Shown here: positions 1 to 8,336 of the stretch, one piece after another | Numbering within the stretch: the first letter of the stretch is position 1 | Layout of the letters: the number at the start of each line of letters is the position of its first letter | Source: Paenibacillus macerans | GTDB taxonomy: Bacteria > Bacillota > Bacilli > Paenibacillales > Paenibacillaceae | Length of the DNA stretch: 64,000 nucleotides | NCBI RefSeq assembly: GCF_900454495.1 | Contig: NZ_UGSI01000002.1 | Coordinates: 248,001-312,000, forward strand | Direction: 5' to 3' | Notes under the pieces: generated by a model | Databases searched by the model: none | The model's input: only the letters and a program-made list of their open reading frames with translations | What the model was told of the DNA's origin: nothing | Translations under genes and position numbers: made by a program

Positions 1-1
1 T

Positions 2-451
2 TATGGCCTGCTGCAGGATATGCCGGATGACGGCGTGTTTTACCCCAAGTCTTTTAACGTGGAAACCGGGGAGTATACGTATGAAACAACCGTCAATTTA
101 ATCGACCAGCTGCTGGTGGCGATTCATGCCCGGGAAACGGAAAGGAATCAAGATCCGCTGCTTCAATTCCTGAAACGAAAATTCAAGCAAACGGGGAAAC
201 TGTCCGGACAGTACGTGCGCGCCGACCGAACGGCCGCGGTAAATTATGAGTCCCCTTCGGTCTACGGTCTCGCCATTAAGTTTGCACTCGACAGAGGGGA
301 CAGGCCTTTTGCGAAAGCCTTGTATAAGCACATGCTGACCCTCAAAGGGCGCGATGCAAAGTATCCCGGCGGGTACGTATTTGCAGGCAATACCCATATT
401 TTTGATAACCTGCTTCCATTGTTAGGGGAATATGCTTTAGAAAACAAATGA
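2..451 (+). CDS. C-terminal part of a YdaJ/GH8-like exopolysaccharide protein (partial)
   Basis: The frame is open from the first bases of the window, so the start lies upstream and about 149 C-terminal residues remain. The visible part is soluble and helical, with aromatic-rich stretches typical of alpha/alpha-barrel glycosidases (GH8-like). Position is the main clue: it is followed by a membrane protein with a degenerate GGDEF domain, a tiny membrane protein and a processive GT2 glycosyltransferase, which is the order of the Bacillus subtilis ydaJ-ydaK-ydaL-ydaM-ydaN exopolysaccharide operon, where ydaJ encodes a GH8-like lipoprotein. Its stop overlaps the next start (ATGA), implying translational coupling. 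The assignment is inferred from synteny; the catalytic part is not visible. Confidence 0.6.
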   Translation, partial: YGLLQDMPDDGVFYPKSFNVETGEYTYETTVNLIDQLLVAIHARETERNQDPLLQFLKRKFKQTGKLSGQYVRADRTAAVNYESPSVYGLAIKFALDRGDRPFAKALYKHMLTLKGRDAKYPGGYVFAGNTHIFDNLLPLLGEYALENK

Positions 452-1347
452 GAAACATCAATGAGGTAAACATGAGGAATAAAAGATTGGTCCAGCGCAT
501 GGTCTGGGGGTACGCGCTGCTGATCGGGTTGGCGATCTTGCAGGAACTGCTGGTGTATATTCATGTCTTTAGAGAACAATCGTTAGCCATCGTCGATCTG
601 GGGTTCAGTATCGGCTGCCTGGCCGCGCTGCTGCTGGGCTTTCTGGCTCCGGCCGGGGCCTCGGCCGTTTTTATTTTTGTTTATATGGTTGCGTATTTCG
701 TATGGTTTTCGGCTTATGCCGAAGCGGGAGTGCTGTCGTTTTCCTGGTGGTGGCTGCTTCCGGCCAATGCGGCCGCAGCCGCGTTTATCAAGGCCGGGTT
801 GATCCGCAATAAGCGGCTCATGGAGCGGCTTGAGGAACTGCAGCGCAGAAATCCGGAAGTGGATCCGGATACCTCTCTCGGCAATAAGGAGGCCTTTGCG
901 GAAACGCTGGTGAAGCAGTCCAACCTCGCTCATCGTTATTCGGACGTATACAACTTTTGCCTGGCCATGTTTAAAATTGATTTTCTGCCGATGGTGCAGG
1001 AATCCCTCGGTTCGCAAGGGTATGCCCGGCTGCTCGCTTCTTTGTCGGAAGCCATCCAGCAACAAATCCGTTACGAGGATTACAAGTTTGCGTTAGACCG
1101 GGGAAGGTTTATCGTTCTGCTCCCGATGACAAACCAGGCGTATTTAAAGGCGCTGACGGAACGGATGAAAAGTACGCTGACGGACATTCCGCTTGAGGAC
1201 CGGAAAGGCCGCAAGCTGAATCTGGTAATCCGGGCCGGGGCGCTGGTTTTTAACAAGGAGCAGTTCAGCAAGTATGAAAATGCGGACGCGGTCATTGCCG
1301 CGCTCGAACGCAATACCGAAACGGATTTGATCGGGGAATACATTTGA
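448..1347 (+). CDS. YdaK-like membrane protein with degenerate GGDEF domain and intact I-site
   Basis: This 299-residue protein has four or so hydrophobic segments in residues 15-125, then a cytoplasmic GGDEF-type domain. The signature that should read GGDEF is DRGRF (in ALDRGRFIVLLP), so diguanylate cyclase activity is unlikely. Exactly five residues upstream lies RYED, matching the RxxD inhibitory I-site that binds c-di-GMP in this family. The likely role is a membrane c-di-GMP receptor that switches on the co-encoded glycosyltransferase, as proposed for B. subtilis YdaK. The start overlaps the previous stop; an internal ATG at 472, preceded by GAGG at 463-466, is an alternative. Domain and motif are seen; the effector role is inferred from the family. 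Confidence 0.8.
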   Translation: MRNINEVNMRNKRLVQRMVWGYALLIGLAILQELLVYIHVFREQSLAIVDLGFSIGCLAALLLGFLAPAGASAVFIFVYMVAYFVWFSAYAEAGVLSFSWWWLLPANAAAAAFIKAGLIRNKRLMERLEELQRRNPEVDPDTSLGNKEAFAETLVKQSNLAHRYSDVYNFCLAMFKIDFLPMVQESLGSQGYARLLASLSEAIQQQIRYEDYKFALDRGRFIVLLPMTNQAYLKALTERMKSTLTDIPLEDRKGRKLNLVIRAGALVFNKEQFSKYENADAVIAALERNTETDLIGEYI

Positions 1348-1395
1348 ACCCATAGCGAGTTCGTTTTGGATGATTGGCAGCAGGAGGAGAAGGAG

Positions 1396-1539
1396 ATGTC
1401 TTATACCGCATGGTTCATCCCGTTATGCACTGCGGTCAGCCTGATTTTCGCCCTCGCGGTTCTGGGACTGTTTATCGCGACACTGGTCTTTCGGTCCCGT
1501 GTAACTCGAAAATACGACCGGAGGAAAGTCAGTGGCTGA
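1396..1539 (+). CDS. Small single-span membrane protein in the exopolysaccharide operon
   Basis: A 47-residue reading frame begins at an ATG just after a purine-rich Shine-Dalgarno (GGAGGAGAAGGAG, 1383-1395). It has one long hydrophobic segment (residues 6-32) followed by a basic tail (RSRVTRKYDRRK), giving an N-out/C-in type topology by the positive-inside rule. Its last eight bases overlap the GTG start of the glycosyltransferase, so the two are translationally coupled. Size and place fit an accessory subunit of a cellulose-synthase-like complex. I do not recognise a named family. Confidence 0.75.
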   Translation: MSYTAWFIPLCTAVSLIFALAVLGLFIATLVFRSRVTRKYDRRKVSG

Positions 1540-2833
1540 TCTATTATTGTTGTTTTCCATTATAAGCATTTGGGCGGCCGTCTTTGAGGCGATTTTGATT
1601 ATGTGCGGGGCGGTCCGGTTTATTTTCAGGCAGAGCCGTCAGGAATGGACCGTTCCCGATCCGGAGGGGATGAAGCACTTTCCCAGGGTTACCGTCATGG
1701 TGCCCGCGCATAATGAAGAGTTGGTGATCGCCGCCACGGCGGAAAATATCTTGCGGTTGAATTATCCCCAGGACAAAGTCCAGCTTATCGTCATTGCCGA
1801 TAACTGCAGCGACGATACCGCGGGCAAACTGCAGGCGCTCAAGCATAAGGAAGCGTTTCGGGACCGGGATTTTATGATCTTCGAACGGACGGGAACGGGC
1901 GGCAAATCGGGAGCGCTTAATGATGCGCTGCAGTATGTCAACAACGAGTGGATCTGTATTTTTGACGCCGACGCGGCGCCTGAGCGGAACGCGTTATACT
2001 TTTTGATTGAAAAAGCGCTGGAAGACCCCGAGACCTACGGAGCGGTCTTCGGGCGGAATAAGGCGAGGAACCGCGGGCAAAATTTTTTGACCAAATGCAT
2101 CAATCTCGAGTTGGTGACGGCCCAGCGGATTTATCATACCGGATTGTGGGAGCTGTTTAAGCTGGGGACGATCCCGGGAACGAATTTCATCATCAAAACG
2201 GAGCTGATCCGCGAGATCGGCGGCTGGGATACGGAGGCGATAACGGAGGATACGGCCATTTCGTTTGAAATTATGGCGAGGGGACAGCTCATTGCGCTGG
2301 CGCCCCAGGCGGAAGCCTATCAGCAGGAACCGGAGCGGCTCGGCGTGTATCTGAAGCAGCGGACACGGTGGGCCAAAGGGAATTTCTCCGTGGTGATGGA
2401 GAATATCCATCATTTGTTTCACCGGTCAAGCTGGCGCATTAAGCTGCATGTGCTCTATTTCGCGGCGAGTTATTTCTGGTTTTTGCTTGCCTTGATCGTC
2501 GCCGATATCATCTTCCTTGTCAATCTGGCTTACGGGGCGATCGCTTTGTTCAACCCGGGGGTGGTTTCGCCTTTTCAATTTGCGGGGGATGTGTATGTGC
2601 ACCTGGTGATTGCGTCCGGGTTGATGTACTACCTTTTTGTGCTGCAAATCAACCTGGCGCTGTCCACCGATATTGGACAAAGCACGAAAGAGAACTTTAT
2701 TTTATCCTGCGTATCCTATTTCACTTATTCCCAGCTGTTTCTGGTGATTTCCCTGCGCGCTTGCTATTCCATGATCATCGACAAAATAACGGGCAGAAAA
2801 ACCAAATGGTACAAAACGCAGCGGTTTGGGTGA
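1532..2833 (+). CDS. Processive family 2 glycosyltransferase (YdaM/BcsA-like)
   Basis: This 433-residue protein has an N-terminal membrane segment, a GT2 domain, and several C-terminal membrane segments (about residues 300-400). The processive GT2 signature is complete: DNCSDD (nucleotide-sugar binding), FDADAAP (metal-binding DxD), TEDTAISFE (catalytic TED) and QRTRW (the QxxRW motif). It should polymerise a UDP-sugar and move the glycan across the membrane. The GTG start at 1532 overlaps the upstream small gene and has GGAGGAAAG just before it. It matches B. subtilis YdaM in size and context, but no BcsB/YdaN-like gene follows: a terminator and unrelated genes come next. The polymer made is unknown. 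Confidence 0.88.
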   Translation: MADLLLLFSIISIWAAVFEAILIMCGAVRFIFRQSRQEWTVPDPEGMKHFPRVTVMVPAHNEELVIAATAENILRLNYPQDKVQLIVIADNCSDDTAGKLQALKHKEAFRDRDFMIFERTGTGGKSGALNDALQYVNNEWICIFDADAAPERNALYFLIEKALEDPETYGAVFGRNKARNRGQNFLTKCINLELVTAQRIYHTGLWELFKLGTIPGTNFIIKTELIREIGGWDTEAITEDTAISFEIMARGQLIALAPQAEAYQQEPERLGVYLKQRTRWAKGNFSVVMENIHHLFHRSSWRIKLHVLYFAASYFWFLLALIVADIIFLVNLAYGAIALFNPGVVSPFQFAGDVYVHLVIASGLMYYLFVLQINLALSTDIGQSTKENFILSCVSYFTYSQLFLVISLRACYSMIIDKITGRKTKWYKTQRFG

Positions 2834-2884
2834 GCGGGACGGCTTTAAACATCCAACGAGGCAGCCAAACCAAAAGCGTACAGT

Positions 2885-2912
2885 AAAAAAGAGGGGAAGC
2901 CCCCTCTTTTTT
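2885..2912 (+). terminator. Rho-independent terminator of the exopolysaccharide operon
   Basis: GAGGGG (2891-2896) pairs with CCCCTC (2901-2906) over a four-base loop. The stem is preceded by an A run and followed by a T run, so it could also serve the convergent gene on the minus strand. Confidence 0.85.
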
Positions 2913-2936
2913 GTGCCTTCTGTACCTCTGTTTTAT

Positions 2937-3878
2937 TTAATTATCTTTCGAGTGCCGCTCGCCAACCTGGAATTCATCGGCATGTTCGAACATATATTTC
3001 ACGGTCACTGGCGCTTGGCCCGTCAGTTTCCGGAAGTCGTCCGTGAATGCATCCATTTTTCCCAGGCGGATCGCTTGTCCGAAAGTAACCATGCCATCGG
3101 AGGAGTATGGCGCTTCGGAATCTTTTTTAAATTCGCCGTCCGTTGTTCTCGGAACGCCCATGGCATCAAAGACAGCGTAATTTTCTTCATCCGTGATCTG
3201 TTTGTAGGTGACGTGATTCCCCGTTACTTCATTTCCGATTTCGATAAAGTCGGAAATCGTCATTAACTCGGGACCGTTGATATTTAGAATCGCTTCATGA
3301 TAATCGCCCGAGGCCAGTGCGTAAGCGACCGCTTTTGCGCAATCTTTGCGTGAGATATAGGCCATCTTGCCGTCGCCTTGGTTGTTTTTTAACACCCCGT
3401 CTCCCTTCACATAAGTGAAGTAATTGGTAATCATGGCCTCGGCATATTGCGAATTACGAAGGAAAATATAGTCCAACCCGACACTTTTAATATAGTTTTC
3501 GGTATAAACATGGTCCAGTTTCTCAACGCTTGGATTGGAATCATCGGCTGCGTTGACCAGCGAAGTATAGATGATTTGTTGCACGCCGGCTGCTTTTGCG
3601 GCATCGACCACGTTTTTGTGGGCGTTTTGACGTTTCGTACCGACAAAAGGCATGGAGATCAAAGCAAGTTTGTCGGCGTAAGCAAAAGCTTCCGCAAGGC
3701 CGTCCGGTTGATTAAAATTGGTCACATGCGTTTCAATCCCTTGTTCCGCGTACTCTTGTAAAGATACCGGATCATAGGCGCAAAAAATAATTTGATCTTT
3801 ATCCACCAGTTCCAATAAATATTTCGCCGCTTGTTTCCCCAGATTTCCGTCCACGCCGGTCAACAACAATTTACCCAT
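2937..3878 (-). CDS. NmrA-like NAD(P)-binding oxidoreductase (quinone oxidoreductase type)
   Basis: A 313-residue Rossmann-fold protein of the NmrA/atypical SDR group. The N-terminus carries the GxxGxxG nucleotide-binding motif (TGVDGNLG), and the central ISMPFVG and NAADDSNPS stretches resemble QOR2/YtfG-type NAD(P)H:quinone oxidoreductases. No classical YxxxK dyad is evident, as usual for atypical SDRs. The ATG at 3878 is chosen because AAGGAGTGG lies just upstream and the Rossmann fold begins there; longer in-frame starts add a hydrophobic stretch that overlaps the promoter area. It lies 86 bp downstream of a LysR gene in the same direction and is probably its target. The substrate is not predictable. 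Confidence 0.8.
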   Translation of the reverse strand: MGKLLLTGVDGNLGKQAAKYLLELVDKDQIIFCAYDPVSLQEYAEQGIETHVTNFNQPDGLAEAFAYADKLALISMPFVGTKRQNAHKNVVDAAKAAGVQQIIYTSLVNAADDSNPSVEKLDHVYTENYIKSVGLDYIFLRNSQYAEAMITNYFTYVKGDGVLKNNQGDGKMAYISRKDCAKAVAYALASGDYHEAILNINGPELMTISDFIEIGNEVTGNHVTYKQITDEENYAVFDAMGVPRTTDGEFKKDSEAPYSSDGMVTFGQAIRLGKMDAFTDDFRKLTGQAPVTVKYMFEHADEFQVGERHSKDN

Positions 3879-3964
3879 GATCGTCGCCACTCCTTGCTGA
3901 AATGATTTTACACTTATATAGTATGTGAAAAAAATAACAATATCTAACACAAAAAACTTATGGG

Positions 3965-4858
3965 CTATTGGGAAAACGAATGCCGGATCTGCTGCAGAAA
4001 GGCTTGTAATGCCGGGTTCGTATTGTTTTTCAGATAACCGGCTTCGATCTTAAAGGTATGGTGTGAATCTTCGAGCGGGATTAACCGGACTTCTTCCTTC
4101 AGGTAAGCGAGATGGTAGTTATCCGGGAAAAAGCCGATTAAATTCTCCGTGATAATATAAAACAGCTCTGTTTCGACATCGTCGGCGGTACGTTGGATGT
4201 TGGGATGATAGCCGTCTGCAATCGCATGCCGGATCATCAAATAATAGGAGTTTCCAATAGCCGTGGGACTCAGCATGACAAGCGGATATTCATATATCTT
4301 ATCTTTCGAGATCGATTCATAATGGAAAAGGGGATGCTGTTTACTAACAGCCGCGCAATACCGGCCGCTGTACAGGGGATAGGTGCGAATATCCTTTTTT
4401 CCTTCAAACTCCGAGTCGAAGGCAACCGCCACGTCATATACTCCTTTTTGCAGAAGTTCGGCGATATCCTTAAGCAACACTTTATGGAGTTCAAGTTTGA
4501 TATTCGGATGCTTTTCTTTGAACGAGGGAATCAACTTCAACAAACTTTGGACATCCGTAATCGCGGCGTATTCTATGCTCAACAACTGGATGTTGTATTT
4601 TTGAAAGTTTTCCATATTCATTTTCATACGGTTATAATGCTTCCAGAGCACAACGGCCTCGCCATAAAAAAGCCATCCCGCTTTCGTCGGCTCAATCGGA
4701 ATTTGCTTTCTATCGATTAATTGGGTGTTGAACTCGTCTTCAAGCGCGGCAATTTGCTGGCTGACCGTCGTCTGCGACACAAAATTTTTCTTGGCCGTTT
4801 CCGTAAAATTTCGGCATTCCACGAGATCGATGAAATATTTGATCCTTTTGATATTCAT
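3965..4858 (-). CDS. LysR-family transcriptional regulator
   Basis: This 297-residue protein starts with a winged helix-turn-helix (residues 1-60, with the LysR-typical FTETAKKNFVSQTTVSQQI region) and continues with a substrate-binding effector domain (about 90-290). GGAGG precedes the ATG. The oxidoreductase gene lies downstream on the same strand, separated by an AT-rich gap that may carry its own promoter. A quinone, electrophile or redox signal is a reasonable guess for the ligand given the neighbour, but nothing in the sequence shows it. Confidence 0.88.
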   Translation of the reverse strand: MNIKRIKYFIDLVECRNFTETAKKNFVSQTTVSQQIAALEDEFNTQLIDRKQIPIEPTKAGWLFYGEAVVLWKHYNRMKMNMENFQKYNIQLLSIEYAAITDVQSLLKLIPSFKEKHPNIKLELHKVLLKDIAELLQKGVYDVAVAFDSEFEGKKDIRTYPLYSGRYCAAVSKQHPLFHYESISKDKIYEYPLVMLSPTAIGNSYYLMIRHAIADGYHPNIQRTADDVETELFYIITENLIGFFPDNYHLAYLKEEVRLIPLEDSHHTFKIEAGYLKNNTNPALQAFLQQIRHSFSQ

Positions 4859-5003
4859 TTTATCCTCCGGCAGTCGTTTCTTTTTAATTTAAATGATATT
4901 GAAAATTTTTAACAGGTAAATAACTCAGTTGATGTTTACTTTAACAAACCAATGTTATGATCTTATGACGATCCATTGCGATTGCTGTTGCTTCTAACTG
5001 GCT

Positions 5004-5024
5004 CCGGAAATTTCCGGGTATAAT
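5004..5024 (+). promoter_or_regulatory. Palindrome abutting a TATAAT box
   Basis: A perfect 14-bp palindrome (CCGGAAATTTCCGG, 5004-5017) lies one base before TATAAT (5019-5024). It could be an operator over a sigma-A promoter reading right. Downstream I see only an 11-codon frame behind a good Shine-Dalgarno (ATG at 5059), so the transcript, if any, would be a leader or small RNA. The rest of 4859-5139 holds nothing recognisable. Confidence 0.35.
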
Positions 5025-5139
5025 GACAGGGAGGGCATAGAGGAGGGAGTCTCGCGTCATGAAGGGATCAGCTAGTGGACCGAACCGGAAATAACGTTAC
5101 AGGTGAAAAAGGTGTCCAGGTCCGTTAGCCTTGCCTTCC

Positions 5140-5403
5140 TTACGGCAAGAGGAGGATGAGCAGGAACGCAGTGACCGGAATGGCGATTCCAACCAGTATG
5201 GCAATATACGGATAAGGAGTTTTTAGGTAATCTTTGAATTCGCGAGTCTCGGATTTCTTGATATAATGGAAATTCACTTGCTCAGCAAATCCGTTAACCA
5301 ATCTTTTGGCCTCACTTACTTCACAATGCAAAATATTGTTCCAAATTTGGTCGTACTTTAATTTGAGTTCATCGATGGCTTCACTTTCCTTCAACAGGGT
5401 CAT
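5140..5403 (-). CDS. Small C-terminally anchored membrane protein
   Basis: An 87-residue protein with a charged, helical N-terminal part (residues 1-65) and a C-terminal hydrophobic anchor of about 22 residues ending in LLP. The ATG at 5403 is preferred because GAGGTG lies six bases upstream; an in-frame GTG at 5412 falls inside that ribosome binding site. No family is recognised. Tail-anchored proteins of this size often act as regulators or adaptors of membrane complexes, but no function is claimed. Confidence 0.55.
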   Translation of the reverse strand: MTLLKESEAIDELKLKYDQIWNNILHCEVSEAKRLVNGFAEQVNFHYIKKSETREFKDYLKTPYPYIAILVGIAIPVTAFLLILLLP

Positions 5404-5659
5404 GTTCTTCACCTCATGAAAAAAGAAGTATATTTGGGCAACTAGAAGATATACCTCATTTTACCATATTCATGTTCTATGGAATCTTCATTATATTTTC
5501 GATAATTGAAATAATTTGCTTGCCTTACGAACCGGGAAACATTTATATTTTAAGAAATATTGTTGTCGCAATAAGAAAGTTTGGAGAGTAACTGAGGATT
5601 GAAGCCAAAAACGGCGTTTGACGATCGGTAAGGTGCAGCCCTTAAAGCGAGCTGTTATT

Positions 5660-5844
5660 CTAACGGTTGTCAGCCTCGTTATTTCGGCAAAATGTAGGGG
5701 AAAACTAATTTAACGGTTGCGGTAGAGCTTATTTTGCTTTTTTCCTGCGGATTCGATCCTTTTTCACCACAATAAGCGCGCCTGCATCCGTTAGAGATTG
5801 AACTCCCGTCTTTTCGGTTAAATAAGCGCGTGTACAACCGTTAG
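5660..5844. repeat. Four-unit intergenic repeat locus A1
   Basis: Four copies of a 25-bp unit, consensus CTAACGGTTG-N6-CGCTTATT, occur at 5660-5684 and 5710-5734 (direct) and 5771-5794 and 5821-5844 (inverted). Starts are 50, 61 and 50 bp apart. The inter-unit sequences are not alike. Locus A2 at 30492-30676 has the same total length and unit order. No coding potential is seen in the surrounding 5413-5983 gap. Confidence 0.85.
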
Positions 5845-5873
5845 CGAAAGATTGGGGACCCGGAAACTTCCTC

Positions 5874-5900
5874 GTTAACCAAACGAATGGTTTGGCTAAC
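5874..5900. promoter_or_regulatory. Inverted-repeat operator upstream of the hydrolase gene
   Basis: GTTAACCAAAC (5874-5884) and GTTTGGCTAAC (5890-5900) form 11-bp arms with one mismatch around a five-base centre. The shape is typical of TetR-family operators. It sits about 85 bp before the carbon-nitrogen hydrolase start, so it may control that three-gene set. No adjacent regulator gene is present. Confidence 0.5.
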
Positions 5901-5983
5901 TGACCTTGAAGTCAGGCGCCGATTTCGAGATTGAGCTTAACAAAAATACATCCTTTATGAATGGAATCGAAAGGAGCAAACGC

Positions 5984-6841
5984 ATGAAACTGAGAGTATC
6001 CGCCGTTCAGTATCATCTTCATACGATAAACTCGTTCGCGGAATTCGCCCGGCAGGTCGAGCATTATATCAAAACCGCCGAGGAGTTCGGCGCGGATTTT
6101 GTGTTGTTTCCGGAGTTTTTTACGACCCAGCTGATGTCCATCGGGAACAGTGAAGGCAGGGCGCTAACGATTCAGGAGCTGCCTGGCTTTACGGAGCAGT
6201 ACCGGTCTTTGTTTTCCGGATTGGCCAAACAGACCAAGATGCATATTATCGGCGGCACGCATGTGACCCGGGAGGGAGACCGGCTGTATAATGTGGCCCA
6301 CTTGTTTTATCCGGACGGAAAAATCGCCGAGCAGGCCAAGCTGCACATTACGCCGACCGAGGTGAACGAATGGAAAATGACCCCCGGCGACGGCCTCCAG
6401 GTGTTCGAAACCGAGAAGGGGACGATCGCCATGTTGACCTGCTATGACATTGAATTTCCGGAGATCGTCCGGATGGCCAAGGCCAAAGGGGCGGATGTGA
6501 TTTTCTGTCCTTCGTGCACGGATGATCGTCACGGATTTCACCGGGTCCGTTATACCAGCCACGCCAGAGCGGTCGAAAACCAGGTCTACGTCGTTACGAC
6601 CGGTACGGTCGGCTCGCTGCCGACGGTGGACTTCATGCGGGCCAATTTCGGGCAGGCGGCGGTGATTACGCCGAACGATATTCCGTTCCCGCCGCGCGGC
6701 ATCCTGGCGGAAGGCGAGATCAACGACGACATGATCGTCACCGCGGATCTGGACTTGGAGCTGTTGTACCAGGTCCGGGAAAAAGGCTCTGTCACCACTT
6801 GGCGCGACCGGCGGACGGATCTTTACACCGACTGGAAATAA
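5984..6841 (+). CDS. Carbon-nitrogen hydrolase (nitrilase superfamily)
   Basis: This 285-residue enzyme shows the nitrilase Glu-Lys-Cys triad: Glu in VLFPEFF, Lys in AKLHITP and Cys in LTCYDIEFPE. It should hydrolyse an amide or nitrile-type C-N bond in the cytoplasm. The ATG at 5984 has AAAGGAG just upstream. Two GNAT acetyltransferase genes follow at 35 and 16 bp. Bacilli are known to carry single proteins in which a GNAT domain is fused to a carbon-nitrogen hydrolase, so this gene and the next look like the split form of that bifunctional enzyme. The substrate is unknown; an omega-amidase-like or N-acyl-amide role is possible. Confidence 0.85.
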   Translation: MKLRVSAVQYHLHTINSFAEFARQVEHYIKTAEEFGADFVLFPEFFTTQLMSIGNSEGRALTIQELPGFTEQYRSLFSGLAKQTKMHIIGGTHVTREGDRLYNVAHLFYPDGKIAEQAKLHITPTEVNEWKMTPGDGLQVFETEKGTIAMLTCYDIEFPEIVRMAKAKGADVIFCPSCTDDRHGFHRVRYTSHARAVENQVYVVTTGTVGSLPTVDFMRANFGQAAVITPNDIPFPPRGILAEGEINDDMIVTADLDLELLYQVREKGSVTTWRDRRTDLYTDWK

Positions 6842-6876
6842 GCGGAGGACCACTTCAGCGTATGGAGGCGCAAGCG

Positions 6877-7554
6877 ATGTATCGGAAAGAGCTGTTTGTG
6901 TTTGACGGGGACCGGCCGGTTCCGGCGGTCATCCGAAATTATAAGGAGAAGGATTTTCCGGGCTTGATCCGCATTCAGCAGGAAAGCTTTCCGCCGCCGT
7001 TTCCTGCGGAATTATGGTGGAACACCGAGCAGCTAAGCAAGCATGTTGAGCTGTTTCCGGAAGGGGCTTTATGCGTCGAGGCGGATGGGGAAATAGCCGG
7101 ATCGATGACCGGTTTGCTGGTCGACTTTGACCCGCGCGCACCGGAGCATTCCTGGGCGGAGGTTACCGATAACGGCTATATCCGCAACCATAATCCCAAG
7201 GGGAATACGCTGTACGTCGTCGATATCAGCGTACGGCCGTCCTACCGCAAGCTGGGGCTTGGCAAATGGCTGATGTTGTCCATGTATGACCTTGTCGTGC
7301 ATAAAGAGCTGGAACGCTTGTTGGGCGGAGGAAGAATGCCCGGCTATCACAAGCAGGCGGATGAAATGACGGCGGAGCAGTACCTGGAGACGGTGCTCAA
7401 AGGTGAATTAAAGGACCCCGTCATTACCTTCCTCCTTCGCTGCGGCCGAACTCCCGTCACCGTCGTAGCGGATTATTTGGAGGATGAGGAATCGCGCAAT
7501 TATGCCGCGCTGATGGAATGGAAAAATCCTTTTTATCCCGTAACATTCAAATAG
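6877..7554 (+). CDS. GNAT-family N-acetyltransferase
   Basis: A 225-residue acetyltransferase with the acetyl-CoA pyrophosphate loop in the RPSYRKLGLGKWL region (Q/RxxGxG/A type) preceded by the beta-strand NTLYVVDISV. The start at 6877 is preferred because GGAGG (6864-6868) is eight bases upstream; an ATG at 6862 lies over that site. It corresponds to the GNAT half of the known GNAT-nitrilase fusion proteins. The acceptor is unknown. Confidence 0.78.
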   Translation: MYRKELFVFDGDRPVPAVIRNYKEKDFPGLIRIQQESFPPPFPAELWWNTEQLSKHVELFPEGALCVEADGEIAGSMTGLLVDFDPRAPEHSWAEVTDNGYIRNHNPKGNTLYVVDISVRPSYRKLGLGKWLMLSMYDLVVHKELERLLGGGRMPGYHKQADEMTAEQYLETVLKGELKDPVITFLLRCGRTPVTVVADYLEDEESRNYAALMEWKNPFYPVTFK

Positions 7555-7570
7555 GAGGAGGCCTAAACTC

Positions 7571-8242
7571 ATGGAATATACGCGAATTACGAATATTCAG
7601 GACCCTTTATTTAAGCAAATGCATCAGCTGATGCAAAACATTTTTCCGCCGGAAGAAGTGCTGGAATTCGATCTCTGGAAAGAGCCGCTGGAAGACCCGG
7701 GCATCCGCGTGTTTGTCGCGGTGCATGAAGGTCAAGTGGTCGGCGCTACGGAGTACCGGTATTACGAAGACTTCAACGTTGCGATGACGGATTTTACGAT
7801 CATCGGCCAAGCGGGGCTGGGGATCGGACGGTTTTTGGCGGACAAAAGATTAAAGGATCTGCACGCCTTGGCCGAAGCGAACGGGAAAAAGCTGCTCGGC
7901 ATGTTTGCGGAAATTTACGATCCGTATCGGGTGGAGGACCATGAATTCGGCGGCGTAAAACCGATGGACCCTTATGTGCGCCGCGAGGTGTTGTCGCATC
8001 TCGGATATAAGCGCCTCGATTTCCCTTATGTCCATCCGTCCTGGAACAATGACGGGGAGGCGGTCACCGGGCTTGATCTTTGTTTCCTTCCGATGGGCGG
8101 GAACGAGGAGACGCTGCAAACGGATCTGATCGTGAAGTTTTTGCAGCGTTACTATACCGTACTGCCGAACAAGCCGCAGTCCTGGTACGACATGGTTGAA
8201 AGCTTGAAAGCGAAAGAAACCGTGAAGCTGCTGCCGATTTAA
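7571..8242 (+). CDS. GNAT-like acetyltransferase, second copy
   Basis: A 223-residue protein following the previous gene by 16 bp with AGGAGGAGG in the gap. It has a GNAT-like core: a VFVAVHEGQVVGATEYR beta-meander and a GLGIGRFLADKRL loop that resembles an acetyl-CoA binding turn. It ends in front of a strong terminator, so it is the last gene of the unit. It shares little obvious sequence with the neighbouring GNAT and may act on a related metabolite. Confidence 0.65.
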   Translation: MEYTRITNIQDPLFKQMHQLMQNIFPPEEVLEFDLWKEPLEDPGIRVFVAVHEGQVVGATEYRYYEDFNVAMTDFTIIGQAGLGIGRFLADKRLKDLHALAEANGKKLLGMFAEIYDPYRVEDHEFGGVKPMDPYVRREVLSHLGYKRLDFPYVHPSWNNDGEAVTGLDLCFLPMGGNEETLQTDLIVKFLQRYYTVLPNKPQSWYDMVESLKAKETVKLLPI

Positions 8243-8273
8243 CGTAACGGAATACAAAAGCGTTTCACTTGGG

Positions 8274-8310
8274 AAGTCCCTCGTCTGTTCAGCGACAGGA
8301 GGGACTTTTC
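8274..8310 (+). terminator. Terminator after the hydrolase-GNAT operon
   Basis: AAGTCCCTC (8274-8282) pairs with GAGGGACTT (8299-8307), followed by TTTTCCTTGTTTT. It separates this operon from the convergent spore-coat operon. Confidence 0.85.
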
Positions 8311-8336
8311 CTTGTTTTCGGGCACACTTGCAAAGG

